Part shown: positions 1-6,262 of the stretch, one piece after another
Layout: the number at the start of each line of letters is the position of its first letter
Position numbering within the stretch: the stretch's first letter is position 1
Assembly (NCBI GenBank): GCA_040226215.1
Contig: JAVKFF010000161.1
Coordinates: forward strand, 1 to 10,256
Source: JAVKFF01 sp040226215
Lineage (GTDB): Bacteria; Pseudomonadota; Alphaproteobacteria; DSM-16000; Inquilinaceae
Direction: 5' to 3'
Length of the DNA: 10,256 nt
Notes under the pieces: generated by a model
Databases searched by the model: none
What the model saw: only the letters and a program-made list of their open reading frames with translations
What the model was told of the DNA's origin: nothing
Made by a program: the position numbers and the translations under genes

Positions 1-1
1 G

Positions 2-322
2 GCGGCCTTGTTCACCCTGGGGATCGTGTTGAGCGCGCCCGGCGAGCCTGCGGCGGGCCGATCCGACTGGGCCATGCCGGCGGTTGCCGCGCTCATGCGT
101 CTCGCCGCGATGCCGTTGCTCGCCTGGGCGATCATCCAGGGCTGGCTTGCTTCAGACCCGCTCTGGGCCGCGCCCGCCCTCTTGGTGGCCGCGGGGCCGA
201 GCGGCGCGATGCCGATGGTCATCGGTCTGCAATACGGGGTCAGGACCACCGCGGTGGCGCGCGCGGTCCTGCTCTCCACCCTGGGCGCGCTGGCGACCCT
301 GTCGGTGGTCGCGGGGCTCTGA
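2..322 (+). CDS. AEC-family permease, C-terminal part (5' end outside window)
   Basis: The last 106 codons of an inner-membrane transporter gene, read in frame from base 2 and ending with TGA at 320-322. The visible protein is mostly hydrophobic and holds about three membrane segments, separated by a short polar loop around the APGEPAAGRSDW stretch. The end has the pattern typical of the auxin efflux carrier (AEC) family: a GPSGAMP turn, then a QYGV motif, then a final helix containing LLST. In AEC proteins these make up the second half of an inverted-repeat fold that carries organic acids or related anions. The substrate cannot be inferred. The gene converges on the response-regulator gene, with 23 bases between the two stop codons. 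The TTG at base 8 is not a real start; the frame is open to the window edge. The family call is fairly secure, the role is not. Confidence 0.82.
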   Translation, partial: AALFTLGIVLSAPGEPAAGRSDWAMPAVAALMRLAAMPLLAWAIIQGWLASDPLWAAPALLVAAGPSGAMPMVIGLQYGVRTTAVARAVLLSTLGALATLSVVAGL

Positions 323-345
323 ACGGAGGAAGCCTGGGACCGGCC

Positions 346-1050
346 CTACGCCTGCCAGGCCGCCTTCTTGCGGTAGAGGGTGGAGGCGCTGAGCCCGAGC
401 AGCGCGGCGGCGCGCGGGACGTTGCCGCCGCAGATCTCCAGCGCCTTCTCAAGCACCGCCCGCTCGACGTCGTCCATCGGGATGATGTCGCGCGGCTCAT
501 GCCATTCCTGGAAACGCAGCGGATCCGGCTGCGCCGTCTGGCCGGCCGGAGCGGCGGGATGGGATTGCGACAGGACGGCCGGTGAGGCCTGGGGCGCCGG
601 TGCGTAGCCAGGCTGCGGCGCCGCCGGCGCCTGGCCGTTGTCGCGGATCGATGCGGCGAGGTGCGTCTTCTCCGCCGCGTTACGCACCGTGGTGATCAGG
701 CGGTCGGGATTGAGCGGCTTGACCAGAAAATCATAGGCACCCTCGCGAATCGCATCCACGGCGTTGCGCATGGACCCGTCGGCGGTCACCACGACGATCG
801 AGGGCTTGGCCGGATGGGCCAGGATCTCCGGGATCAGTTCGCGGCCGTGGGCGTCGGGCAGGTTGAGGTCGAGAATGACCGCGTCGAAACCCTCCTGGGC
901 GAGGGCGCTGCGCATGTCGGCGGCGGTCTCGGCGTCGATCACCAGGATACCGGCCCGCTCGAGAATCGCGCGGTAGAGCCGGCGCTGGGTGGCGTCGTCC
1001 TCGACGATCAGGACCTTCTCGGCGCGGCTCGGTGTAGAATCATCGGCCAT
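346..1050 (-). CDS. Response regulator, receiver domain plus C-terminal Fis-type HTH
   Basis: A 234-residue two-component response regulator. The receiver domain spans about residues 12-125, with the acidic pair E17/D18-D19, phosphoacceptor D61 in VILDLNLPD, T89 and K111 in the LVKPL motif, so it should be phosphorylatable. A linker rich in Ala, Pro and Gln covers about residues 135-180. A Fis-type (HTH_8) DNA-binding segment occupies about 190-234: VERAVLEKALE, then GGNVPRAAALLGLS, then TLYRKK. It has the two ends of an NtrC-type regulator but no AAA+ sigma54-contacting module, as in the ActR/PrrA/RegA layout, so it should regulate ordinary promoters directly. No histidine kinase gene is visible beside it. 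The GGAGG at 1066-1070 (complement) lies 15 bases from the ATG, unusually far. No closer in-frame start fits, because the receiver domain begins about ten residues later. Target genes are unknown; the divergent catabolic operon is one possibility. Confidence 0.93.
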   Translation of the reverse strand: MADDSTPSRAEKVLIVEDDATQRRLYRAILERAGILVIDAETAADMRSALAQEGFDAVILDLNLPDAHGRELIPEILAHPAKPSIVVVTADGSMRNAVDAIREGAYDFLVKPLNPDRLITTVRNAAEKTHLAASIRDNGQAPAAPQPGYAPAPQASPAVLSQSHPAAPAGQTAQPDPLRFQEWHEPRDIIPMDDVERAVLEKALEICGGNVPRAAALLGLSASTLYRKKAAWQA

Positions 1051-1083
1051 TTGAGCGTTTCGTTTCCTCCGAAATCGGTTTCA

Positions 1084-1099
1084 ACACGCTAGCGCGTGT
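1084..1099. repeat. Inverted repeat ACACGC-N4-GCGTGT
   Basis: Perfect 6-base arms around a TAGC centre, 34 bases upstream of the response-regulator start. It lies in that gene's 5' region and could be a regulator binding site, perhaps autoregulatory, or a weak hairpin. Neither function is demonstrated by the sequence. Confidence 0.4.
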
Positions 1100-1258
1100 C
1101 GGACCTGCCTTGCCGACTCCACACTCGAATAAGGCATTCTTTGACGCCGAAGCCAAGCGCCCACACGCATATCGACGTGCTTCCGTTTATGGGTTGAACG
1201 GGCGAGCCCTCACTCAATGCCGGAAACCCATCGAGAGAACGGCCTTGATCAAGCCCAT

Positions 1259-1276
1259 TATTTTATACTTAAAATA
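1259..1276. promoter_or_regulatory. AT-rich perfect palindrome, candidate MarR-type operator
   Basis: TATTTTA at 1259-1265 and TAAAATA at 1270-1276 are perfect inverted 7-base arms around TACT. The 18-base size and twofold symmetry fit the winged-helix MarR dimer, and a MarR gene is the second gene of the downstream operon. The palindrome covers both plausible -10 sequences (TATACT and TAAAAT), so a bound dimer would block RNA polymerase. It lies 46 bases before the SDR start codon and stands out as AT-only arms in a very GC-rich sequence. That this MarR protein is the one that binds is inference. Confidence 0.6.
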
Positions 1277-1279
1277 TCT

Positions 1280-1300
1280 CGCTCGAACCGAGCGAACCGA
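1280..1300. repeat. Short hairpin and overlapping direct repeat in operon 5' leader
   Basis: CGCTCG (1280-1285) and CGAGCG (1289-1294) are perfect arms around AAC. Overlapping them, CGAACCGA occurs twice in direct orientation, at 1284-1291 and 1293-1300. The block sits between the promoter-operator candidate and the SDR ribosome binding site (GAGG, 1312-1315), so it would be in the transcript's 5' leader. It could be a second protein site or an mRNA-stabilising stem. Confidence 0.35.
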
Positions 1301-1322
1301 AAGGGCGGCACGAGGTCAAGGG

Positions 1323-2096
1323 GTGGACATCCAATCCCAGGCACTGGCGGGGCGGCACGCCCTGGTGACCGGCGGCGGCCGGGGCAACGGCCCGGCGCTC
1401 GCGCGCGCCCTCGCCCGTGCCGGCGCCGACGGCACCGTGGCCCGCCGCACCCACGCGCCGCGCGACGCGGTGTGCCTGGAGACCGGCGGCCGCGCCGTCA
1501 CCCTCGACGTCACCGACGCCCGCGCGGTGGCCGACCGCATCGAGACGATCGCGGCGGAGACCGGTCCCGTCGACATCCTGGTGAACAATGCCGGCGCGGC
1601 GGAAAGCGCGCCCTTCGCCCGCACCGGCGAGGACGTCTGGCAGCGCATGCTGGCGATCAACCTGCTGGCGCCACGCCACTGCATCGCCGCCTGCCTGCCG
1701 GCGATGATCGAGCGCGGCTGGGGCCGCATCGTCACCATCGCCTCCACTGCCGGTCTCAAGGGCTATGCCTACACGACCGCCTACAGCGCCGCGAAGCATG
1801 GCGTGATCGGGCTGACCCGAGCCCTGGCGCTGGAGACGGCGCGCAAGGGCGTCACGGTCAACGCCATCTGCCCGGGCTTCGCCGACACCGACATCGTCGA
1901 GGAAAGCCTGCGACGCATCGAGAAGAAGACCGGCCGCGACCGGGCCGCGGCGCTCGCCGAGCTGACCAGGTTCAACCCCCAGGGCCGCCTCATCGATCCC
2001 GATGAGGTGGCGGCGATGGTGGTGCACCTGGCCGGCGACGCCGGACGCTCGATCACCGGCAAGGCCATCGCCATCGATGGCGGGGAAACCGGCTGA
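1323..2096 (+). CDS. Short-chain dehydrogenase/reductase (SDR, 3-hydroxyacyl dehydrogenase-like)
   Basis: A 257-residue classical SDR, the usual size. I place the start at GTG 1323: GAGG at 1312-1315 is 7 bases upstream, and the Rossmann fold begins ten residues later. Visible parts are the nucleotide-binding loop TGGGRGNG (16-23), the DVTD segment (62-65), NNAG (88-91), catalytic N113, S141, Y154 and K158, the PG turn (184-185) and a C-terminal IDGGETG. ARR after beta-2 suggests NADP(H) preference, but this is weak evidence. In the dinucleotide loop Asn22 replaces the almost invariant Ile of GxGIG, and Pro follows, which is odd. As first gene of an aryl-CoA operon it probably oxidises a hydroxyacyl-CoA or alicyclic hydroxy intermediate; the exact substrate is unknown. 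Its stop overlaps the next start (TGATG), so translation of the MarR gene is probably coupled. Confidence 0.9.
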   Translation: MDIQSQALAGRHALVTGGGRGNGPALARALARAGADGTVARRTHAPRDAVCLETGGRAVTLDVTDARAVADRIETIAAETGPVDILVNNAGAAESAPFARTGEDVWQRMLAINLLAPRHCIAACLPAMIERGWGRIVTIASTAGLKGYAYTTAYSAAKHGVIGLTRALALETARKGVTVNAICPGFADTDIVEESLRRIEKKTGRDRAAALAELTRFNPQGRLIDPDEVAAMVVHLAGDAGRSITGKAIAIDGGETG

Positions 2097-2602
2097 TGGA
2101 CGATTTTCCGCCACGGGCCGCCGCCAACGCGAACACCGACGAGCGGGCCGGGGCACGCTCGACGCTGCGCCTGTGGCTGCGGCTTCTGAGTTGCACCAAC
2201 CTGGTCGAGGGCGAGATCCGCCGGCGGCTGCGCCGCGATTTCGCGGTCACCCTGCCCCGCTTCGACCTGATGGCCCAACTCGCCACCGCGCCGGACGGCA
2301 TGACCATGGGCGAGCTGTCGCGCGGCATGATGGTCTCGAACGGCAACGTCACCGGCATCGCCGACCGGCTGGCCAGCGAGGGGCTGATCGTCCGCCAGGC
2401 CGACGCCAACGACAAGCGGACCACAAGGGTGCGTCTGACCGAGGACGGGCGGGCCAGCTTCGCCGCCATGGCGGCCGTCCATCACGGCTGGATCAGGAAC
2501 CTGTTCGACGGCCTGACCCCGACGGAGGTGGAGCAGCTGATGGCGCTGCTCGCGAAGCTGAAGCGGTCGGTCGAGGAAGACGCCCAAGCGGAGGACATGT
2601 GA
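2096..2602 (+). CDS. MarR-family transcriptional regulator
   Basis: A 168-residue winged-helix regulator. A flexible N-terminus of about 20 residues is followed by a dimerisation helix (LRLWLRLLSCTNLVEGE). The helix-turn-helix lies around residues 70-96, with the recognition helix near SNGNVTGIADRLASEGLI. The wing (about 99-113) carries the family signature DANDKRTTRVRLTEDG. C-terminal helices from about 141 complete the dimer interface. MarR proteins of aromatic-acid operons, for example BadR or HpaR types, are usually repressors released by the aromatic acid or its CoA thioester. Here the gene lies inside the operon it most likely controls, which would give autoregulation through the palindrome at 1259-1276. 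The start overlaps the SDR stop by one base; the stop overlaps the next start by one base. The family call is secure; ligand and operator are inferred. Confidence 0.94.
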   Translation: MDDFPPRAAANANTDERAGARSTLRLWLRLLSCTNLVEGEIRRRLRRDFAVTLPRFDLMAQLATAPDGMTMGELSRGMMVSNGNVTGIADRLASEGLIVRQADANDKRTTRVRLTEDGRASFAAMAAVHHGWIRNLFDGLTPTEVEQLMALLAKLKRSVEEDAQAEDM

Positions 2603-3411
2603 TGAGCGAAGCGGCCTATCAGGCCCGCCATTTCCGCTGGACGGTCGAGGGCAAGGTGGCGACGGTCACCCTCGACCGCCCGGAGCGCAAGAACCCGCTG
2701 ACTTTCGAGAGCTACGCGGAGCTGCGCGACCTGTTCCAGCGCCTGAAGCACGACCGGCAGATCAAGGTGGTGGTGATCACCGGATCGGGCGGCAATTTCT
2801 GCTCCGGCGGCGACGTGCACGAGATCATCGGCCCGCTGACCCGGATGACGACGCCCGAGCTGCTGGACTTCACGCGCATGACCGGCGACCTCGTCAAGGC
2901 GATGCGCGCCTGCCCGCAGCCGATCGTCGCGGCGGTCGAGGGCGTGTGCGCCGGCGCCGGGGCGATCCTGGCCATGGCGTCGGACCTGCGCATCGGCACG
3001 GCGGAGACCAAGACCGCCTTCCTGTTCACCCGCGTCGGCCTCGCCGGCTGCGACATGGGGGCCTGCGCGATCCTGCCGCGCATCATCGGCCAGGGCCGGG
3101 CGGCGGAGCTGCTGTTCACGGGCCGCTCCATGTCCGGCGAGGAAGGCCAGACCTGGGGCTTCTTCAACACGCTGACGCCCGCCGGCGGCGCGCTGGCGGA
3201 GGCGCACGCCTGGGCCAAACGCCTGGCCGACGGACCGACCTTCGCGCATTCCATGACCAAGGCGATGCTGCATCGCGAGTGGTCGATGGGCGTCGACGAG
3301 GCCATCGACCTGGAGGCCGAGGCCCAGGCCATCTGCATGACGACGAAGGACTTCACCCGCGCCTTCGAGGCCTTCGCGGCCAAGCGGAAGCCGGTTTTCG
3401 AGGGCGACTGA
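2602..3411 (+). CDS. Enoyl-CoA hydratase/isomerase (crotonase) family protein
   Basis: A 269-residue crotonase-fold protein. The start is ATG 2602 in a TGATG overlap, with GGAGG at 2590-2594 seven bases upstream; the frame open further upstream is an artefact. The oxyanion-hole segments are visible: NFCSGGD (65-71) and EGVCAGAGAILAMASD (113-128). Crotonase E144 and E164 are not conserved: the positions read Ile/Leu in GAILAM and Thr/Arg in FLFTRVGL. Instead there is GCDMG (149-153) with D151, a pattern I recall from a non-canonical crotonase clade with FxRxGL..xDMG. Hydratase activity is therefore likely only by family; hydrolysis of a cyclic beta-ketoacyl-CoA, isomerisation or another CoA-thioester reaction is possible. 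The operon suggests a step after ring activation in aryl-CoA breakdown. The acyl-CoA dehydrogenase gene overlaps its stop by one base. Confidence 0.9.
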   Translation: MSEAAYQARHFRWTVEGKVATVTLDRPERKNPLTFESYAELRDLFQRLKHDRQIKVVVITGSGGNFCSGGDVHEIIGPLTRMTTPELLDFTRMTGDLVKAMRACPQPIVAAVEGVCAGAGAILAMASDLRIGTAETKTAFLFTRVGLAGCDMGACAILPRIIGQGRAAELLFTGRSMSGEEGQTWGFFNTLTPAGGALAEAHAWAKRLADGPTFAHSMTKAMLHREWSMGVDEAIDLEAEAQAICMTTKDFTRAFEAFAAKRKPVFEGD

Positions 3412-4568
3412 TGGCCGACACCAGCTTCCTTGCCTGGCCCTTCTTCACCGACGCGCACCGCAGCCGGGCGGCGGCGCTGGAGGACTGGGCGGCGACGCAC
3501 GCGGCGGATCTCGACCATGGCGATGTCGATGCCGCCTGCCGCCACCTGGTCGCGGCGCTGGGCCAGGGCGGCTGGCTCGACGTTGCTGTGGCGGAGAATG
3601 CGGGCGACCGCCTCGACGTGCGCTCGCTCTGCCTGACCCGCGAGATCCTCGGCCGGCACGACGGTCTGGCCGATTTCGCCTTCGCCATGCAGGGCCTGGG
3701 ATCGGGCCCGATCAGCCTCTACGGGACGCCCGAACAGCGCCGGGAATGGCTGCCCCGGGTGCGCTCCGGCGCGGCCATCGCCGCCTTCGCGCTGTCGGAG
3801 CCCGATGCCGGCTCCGACGTCGCCGCCATGGCGACGACGGCGATGGCCGACGGCGACGGCTTCGTGCTGAACGGCGCCAAGACCTGGATCTCCAATGGCG
3901 GCATCGCCGACTTCTACGTCGTCTTCGCCCGTACTGGCGAGGCGCCGGGGGCGCGCGGCCTCTCCGCCTTCGTCGTGCCGGCCGACACGCCCGGCCTGGA
4001 GATCGCCGAGCGGATCGAGGTGATCGCGCCGCATCCGCTGGCGAAGCTCGTCTTCTCCGACTGCCGGGTGCCGGCCTCCGCCCGCATCGGCCAGGGTGGC
4101 GAGGGCTTCAAGATCGCCATGGGGACGCTCGACGTCTTCCGCTCCACCGTCGGCGCCGCCGCGCTGGGCTTCGCCCGCCGGGCATTGGACGAGGCGGTGA
4201 AGCGGGCGGCCGAGCGGCAGATGTTCGGCGCGCCGCTGGCCGACCTCCAGCTCACCCAGGCCAAGCTCGCCGACATGGCGACGGAGGTCGACGCCGCGGC
4301 CCTGCTGGTCTACCGCGCCGCCTGGACCAAGGACCAGGGCGCGGCGCGGGTCACCCGCGAGGCCTCCATGGCGAAGATGTTCGCCACAGAGGCGGCCCAG
4401 CGCGTGATTGACCAGGCCGTGCAGATCCATGGCGGCCTGGGCGTCACCAAGGGCGTGAAGGTGGAGGAACTCTACCGCGAGATCCGCGCCCTCAGGATCT
4501 ACGAGGGCGCGACCGAGGTGCAGAAAATCGTCATCGCCCGCCAGGTGCTGGCGGCGGCCGGCTACTGA
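3411..4568 (+). CDS. Acyl-CoA dehydrogenase (FAD-dependent)
   Basis: A 385-residue acyl-CoA dehydrogenase of normal length, starting at ATG 3411 with GAGGG six bases upstream and one base shared with the previous stop. The N-terminal helical domain covers about 1-120. The middle beta domain has the FAD/substrate signature FALSEPDAGSD (126-136), followed by LNGAKTWISNG. The C-terminal helical domain includes QMFGAPLADLQLTQ and ends with IYEGATEVQK. E365 in that motif matches the catalytic base position of medium-chain dehydrogenases, so alpha,beta-desaturation is expected to be intact. Electrons would pass to ETF in the cytoplasm; no ETF genes are in the window. In its operon it probably dehydrogenates an alicyclic or ring-opened acyl-CoA derived from the ligase product. 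The N-terminal domain is fairly divergent, so I would not name a chain length or ring substrate. Confidence 0.95.
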   Translation: MADTSFLAWPFFTDAHRSRAAALEDWAATHAADLDHGDVDAACRHLVAALGQGGWLDVAVAENAGDRLDVRSLCLTREILGRHDGLADFAFAMQGLGSGPISLYGTPEQRREWLPRVRSGAAIAAFALSEPDAGSDVAAMATTAMADGDGFVLNGAKTWISNGGIADFYVVFARTGEAPGARGLSAFVVPADTPGLEIAERIEVIAPHPLAKLVFSDCRVPASARIGQGGEGFKIAMGTLDVFRSTVGAAALGFARRALDEAVKRAAERQMFGAPLADLQLTQAKLADMATEVDAAALLVYRAAWTKDQGAARVTREASMAKMFATEAAQRVIDQAVQIHGGLGVTKGVKVEELYREIRALRIYEGATEVQKIVIARQVLAAAGY

Positions 4569-4615
4569 GCCATGGCCCCCCGGCAACCGCACCCGTCCGT
4601 GACAGGAGACCGTCC

Positions 4616-6262
4616 ATGACCGCGCTCGCGCCGTCCGCCCATGTCGACAGCTTCGCCCGCGACAACCTGCCGCCGTTCGACCAGTGGCCGGTCATGCTGC
4701 CGATGCCGGAAGGCCGCTATCCGCAGCGCCTCAACGCGGCGGAGGAGCTGATCGACAAGGCCCTGCCGCGCTGGGGCGATCGGCCGGCGATCCGCTGGCC
4801 GGGCGGCCAGTGGACCTATCGCGAGCTGGCCGACCGGGTGAACCGCATCGCCGGCGTGCTGGTCGAGCCGCTCGGCCTCGTGCCAGGTACCAGGGTGCTG
4901 CTGCGCGCGGCCAACAACCCGATGATGGTGGCCTGCTACTTCGCCGTCCTGAAGGCCGGCGGCATCGCCGTGGCGACCATGCCGCTGCTGCGCGGCAAGG
5001 AGCTCAGCTACATCATCGACAAGGCGCAGATCGATCTGGCGCTGTGCGATGCCGACCTCGAGGAGGAGATGGTCAACGCGCGCACCCTGGCGCCTCGGCT
5101 GCGGCGCATCGCGCTGTTCTCCGGCGACGGCACGGAGGAGAAGGAGCTGGAGGGCCTGATGCGGACGGCGCGGGGCAGTTTCGATCCCGTCGACACCGCC
5201 GCCGCCGACGTCTGCCTGATCGCCTTCACCTCCGGCACCACGGGCGAGCCCAAGGGCACCATGCATTTCCACCGCGACCTGCTGGCGGTCTGCGACACCT
5301 TCTCCAAGCATGTCCTCAAGCCGGAGGCCGACGACGTCTTCTGTGGCTCGCCGCCGATCGCCTTCACCTTCGGGCTCGGCGGCCTCGTCCTCTTCCCCTT
5401 CCGGGTCGGCGCCTCGACCCTGATGCTGGAACGCCCGGCGCCGGAGATCCTCTCCCAGGCGATCGCCGAGTATCGGCCGACCGTCTGCTTCACCGCGCCG
5501 ACCGCCTACCGGCTGATGGCCGGATATGCCGCGAAATACGACCTCTCCAGCCTGAAGAAATGCGTCTCGGCCGGGGAGACCCTGCCGCTCGCCACCTTCG
5601 AGGCGTTCCGCAAGGCGACCGGCATCGAGATCATCGACGGCATCGGCTCGACCGAAATGCTGCACATCTTCATCTCCGCCGCCGGCCGGGACATCCGGCC
5701 CGGTGCCACCGGCAAGCCGGTGCCGGGCTTCGAGGCCAAAGTCGTCGACGCCGCGGGCAAGGAGCTGCCGCCGGGCGAGGTCGGCAAGCTGGCGGTGCGT
5801 GGTCCGACCGGCTGCCGCTATCTCGCCGACAAACGCCAGGCCAACTACGTGCAGGACGGCTGGAACCTGACCGGCGACGCCTACAAGATGGACCAGGACG
5901 GCTATTTCTGGTTCCAGGCGCGGTCCGACGACATGATCGTCTCGGCCGGATACAACATCGCCGGGCCGGAGGTCGAGGACGCGCTGCTGCAGCATGAGCA
6001 CGTCAAGGAGTGCGCGGTAGTCGGCGCCCCGCACGAGGAGCGCGGCCACATCGTCAAGGCCTTCGTCGTGCTGGCCGAGGGCGTCACGGCCACGCCGGAG
6101 AAGGTGAAGGAGCTGCAGGACTTCGTGAAGGCCGAGATCGCGCCCTTCAAGTATCCGCGCGCCATCGAATTTGTCCGCGAACTGCCACGCACCGAGACCG
6201 GCAAGGTGCAGCGCTTCAAGCTGCGCCAGCGGGAAGAGAGCAAGACGGGGGAGAAGGCGTGA
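4616..6262 (+). CDS. Benzoate-CoA ligase family enzyme, probably 2-aminobenzoate-CoA ligase type
   Basis: A 548-residue acyl-adenylate-forming enzyme that would join an aromatic acid to CoA using ATP. The start at ATG 4616 has AGGAG at 4604-4608, seven bases upstream. The P-loop-like motif FTSGTTGEPKG is at 204-214, then GSTE (motif A5 region), the TGD motif in NLTGDAYK, the hinge region RSDDMIVSAGYNI, and C-terminal catalytic K530 in TETGK. The N-terminus SAHVDSFARDNLPP resembles what I remember of 2-aminobenzoate-CoA ligases (AbmG type) within the benzoate-CoA ligase family. Family membership is secure; 2-aminobenzoate rather than benzoate, salicylate or another aryl acid is inference, helped by the RidA-like gene that follows. 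A 47-base spacer precedes it, the only real gap in the operon, and may allow higher independent translation. Its TGA overlaps the next GTG by four bases. Confidence 0.92.
   Translation: MTALAPSAHVDSFARDNLPPFDQWPVMLPMPEGRYPQRLNAAEELIDKALPRWGDRPAIRWPGGQWTYRELADRVNRIAGVLVEPLGLVPGTRVLLRAANNPMMVACYFAVLKAGGIAVATMPLLRGKELSYIIDKAQIDLALCDADLEEEMVNARTLAPRLRRIALFSGDGTEEKELEGLMRTARGSFDPVDTAAADVCLIAFTSGTTGEPKGTMHFHRDLLAVCDTFSKHVLKPEADDVFCGSPPIAFTFGLGGLVLFPFRVGASTLMLERPAPEILSQAIAEYRPTVCFTAPTAYRLMAGYAAKYDLSSLKKCVSAGETLPLATFEAFRKATGIEIIDGIGSTEMLHIFISAAGRDIRPGATGKPVPGFEAKVVDAAGKELPPGEVGKLAVRGPTGCRYLADKRQANYVQDGWNLTGDAYKMDQDGYFWFQARSDDMIVSAGYNIAGPEVEDALLQHEHVKECAVVGAPHEERGHIVKAFVVLAEGVTATPEKVKELQDFVKAEIAPFKYPRAIEFVRELPRTETGKVQRFKLRQREESKTGEKA

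Larger units (their letters stand above)
1051..1322. promoter_or_regulatory. Divergent intergenic region between response regulator and catabolic operon
   Basis: This 272-base region separates the divergently transcribed response regulator and SDR operon. It is clearly less GC-rich than the genes around it, most of all at 1255-1280. It holds an inverted repeat at 1084-1099 (ACACGC-TAGC-GCGTGT), a short one at 1127-1139 (GAAT-N5-ATTC), an AT-rich palindrome at 1259-1276 and a GC hairpin at 1280-1294. For the operon, TTGATC at 1245-1250 with TAAAAT at 1270-1275 is a possible -35/-10 pair, although its 19-base spacing is long; TATACT at 1264-1269 is another possible -10. The frame open from 1110 into the SDR gene does not look coding here. 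Confidence 0.6.

Noticed and set aside
332..360. GCCTGG...CCAGGC inverted repeat between the permease and response-regulator genes
   Set aside because: The 17-base loop and lack of a T-tract make it a poor terminator, and it overlaps the regulator's coding end.
1110..1322. A 71-codon upstream extension of the SDR reading frame
   Set aside because: It has lower GC, no domain content and crosses the promoter-operator region; GTG 1323 has a good ribosome binding site and gives the normal SDR length.
2002..2601. A fusion of about 200 residues to the N-terminus of the crotonase
   Set aside because: This frame is the shadow of the SDR end and the MarR gene; ATG 2602 has its own ribosome binding site and starts the domain.
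2946..3410. An N-terminal extension of the acyl-CoA dehydrogenase overlapping the crotonase gene
   Set aside because: It is Arg/Gly-rich out-of-frame translation of the crotonase; ATG 3411 fits the family length.
2712..4592. Very long minus-strand open frame opposite the crotonase and dehydrogenase genes
   Set aside because: It is an Asp/Gly/His/Arg-rich antisense frame, a known artefact of high-GC codon use, and has no recognisable domain. The same applies to the antisense frames over the ligase (4562-6049) and decarboxylase (8233-9651).
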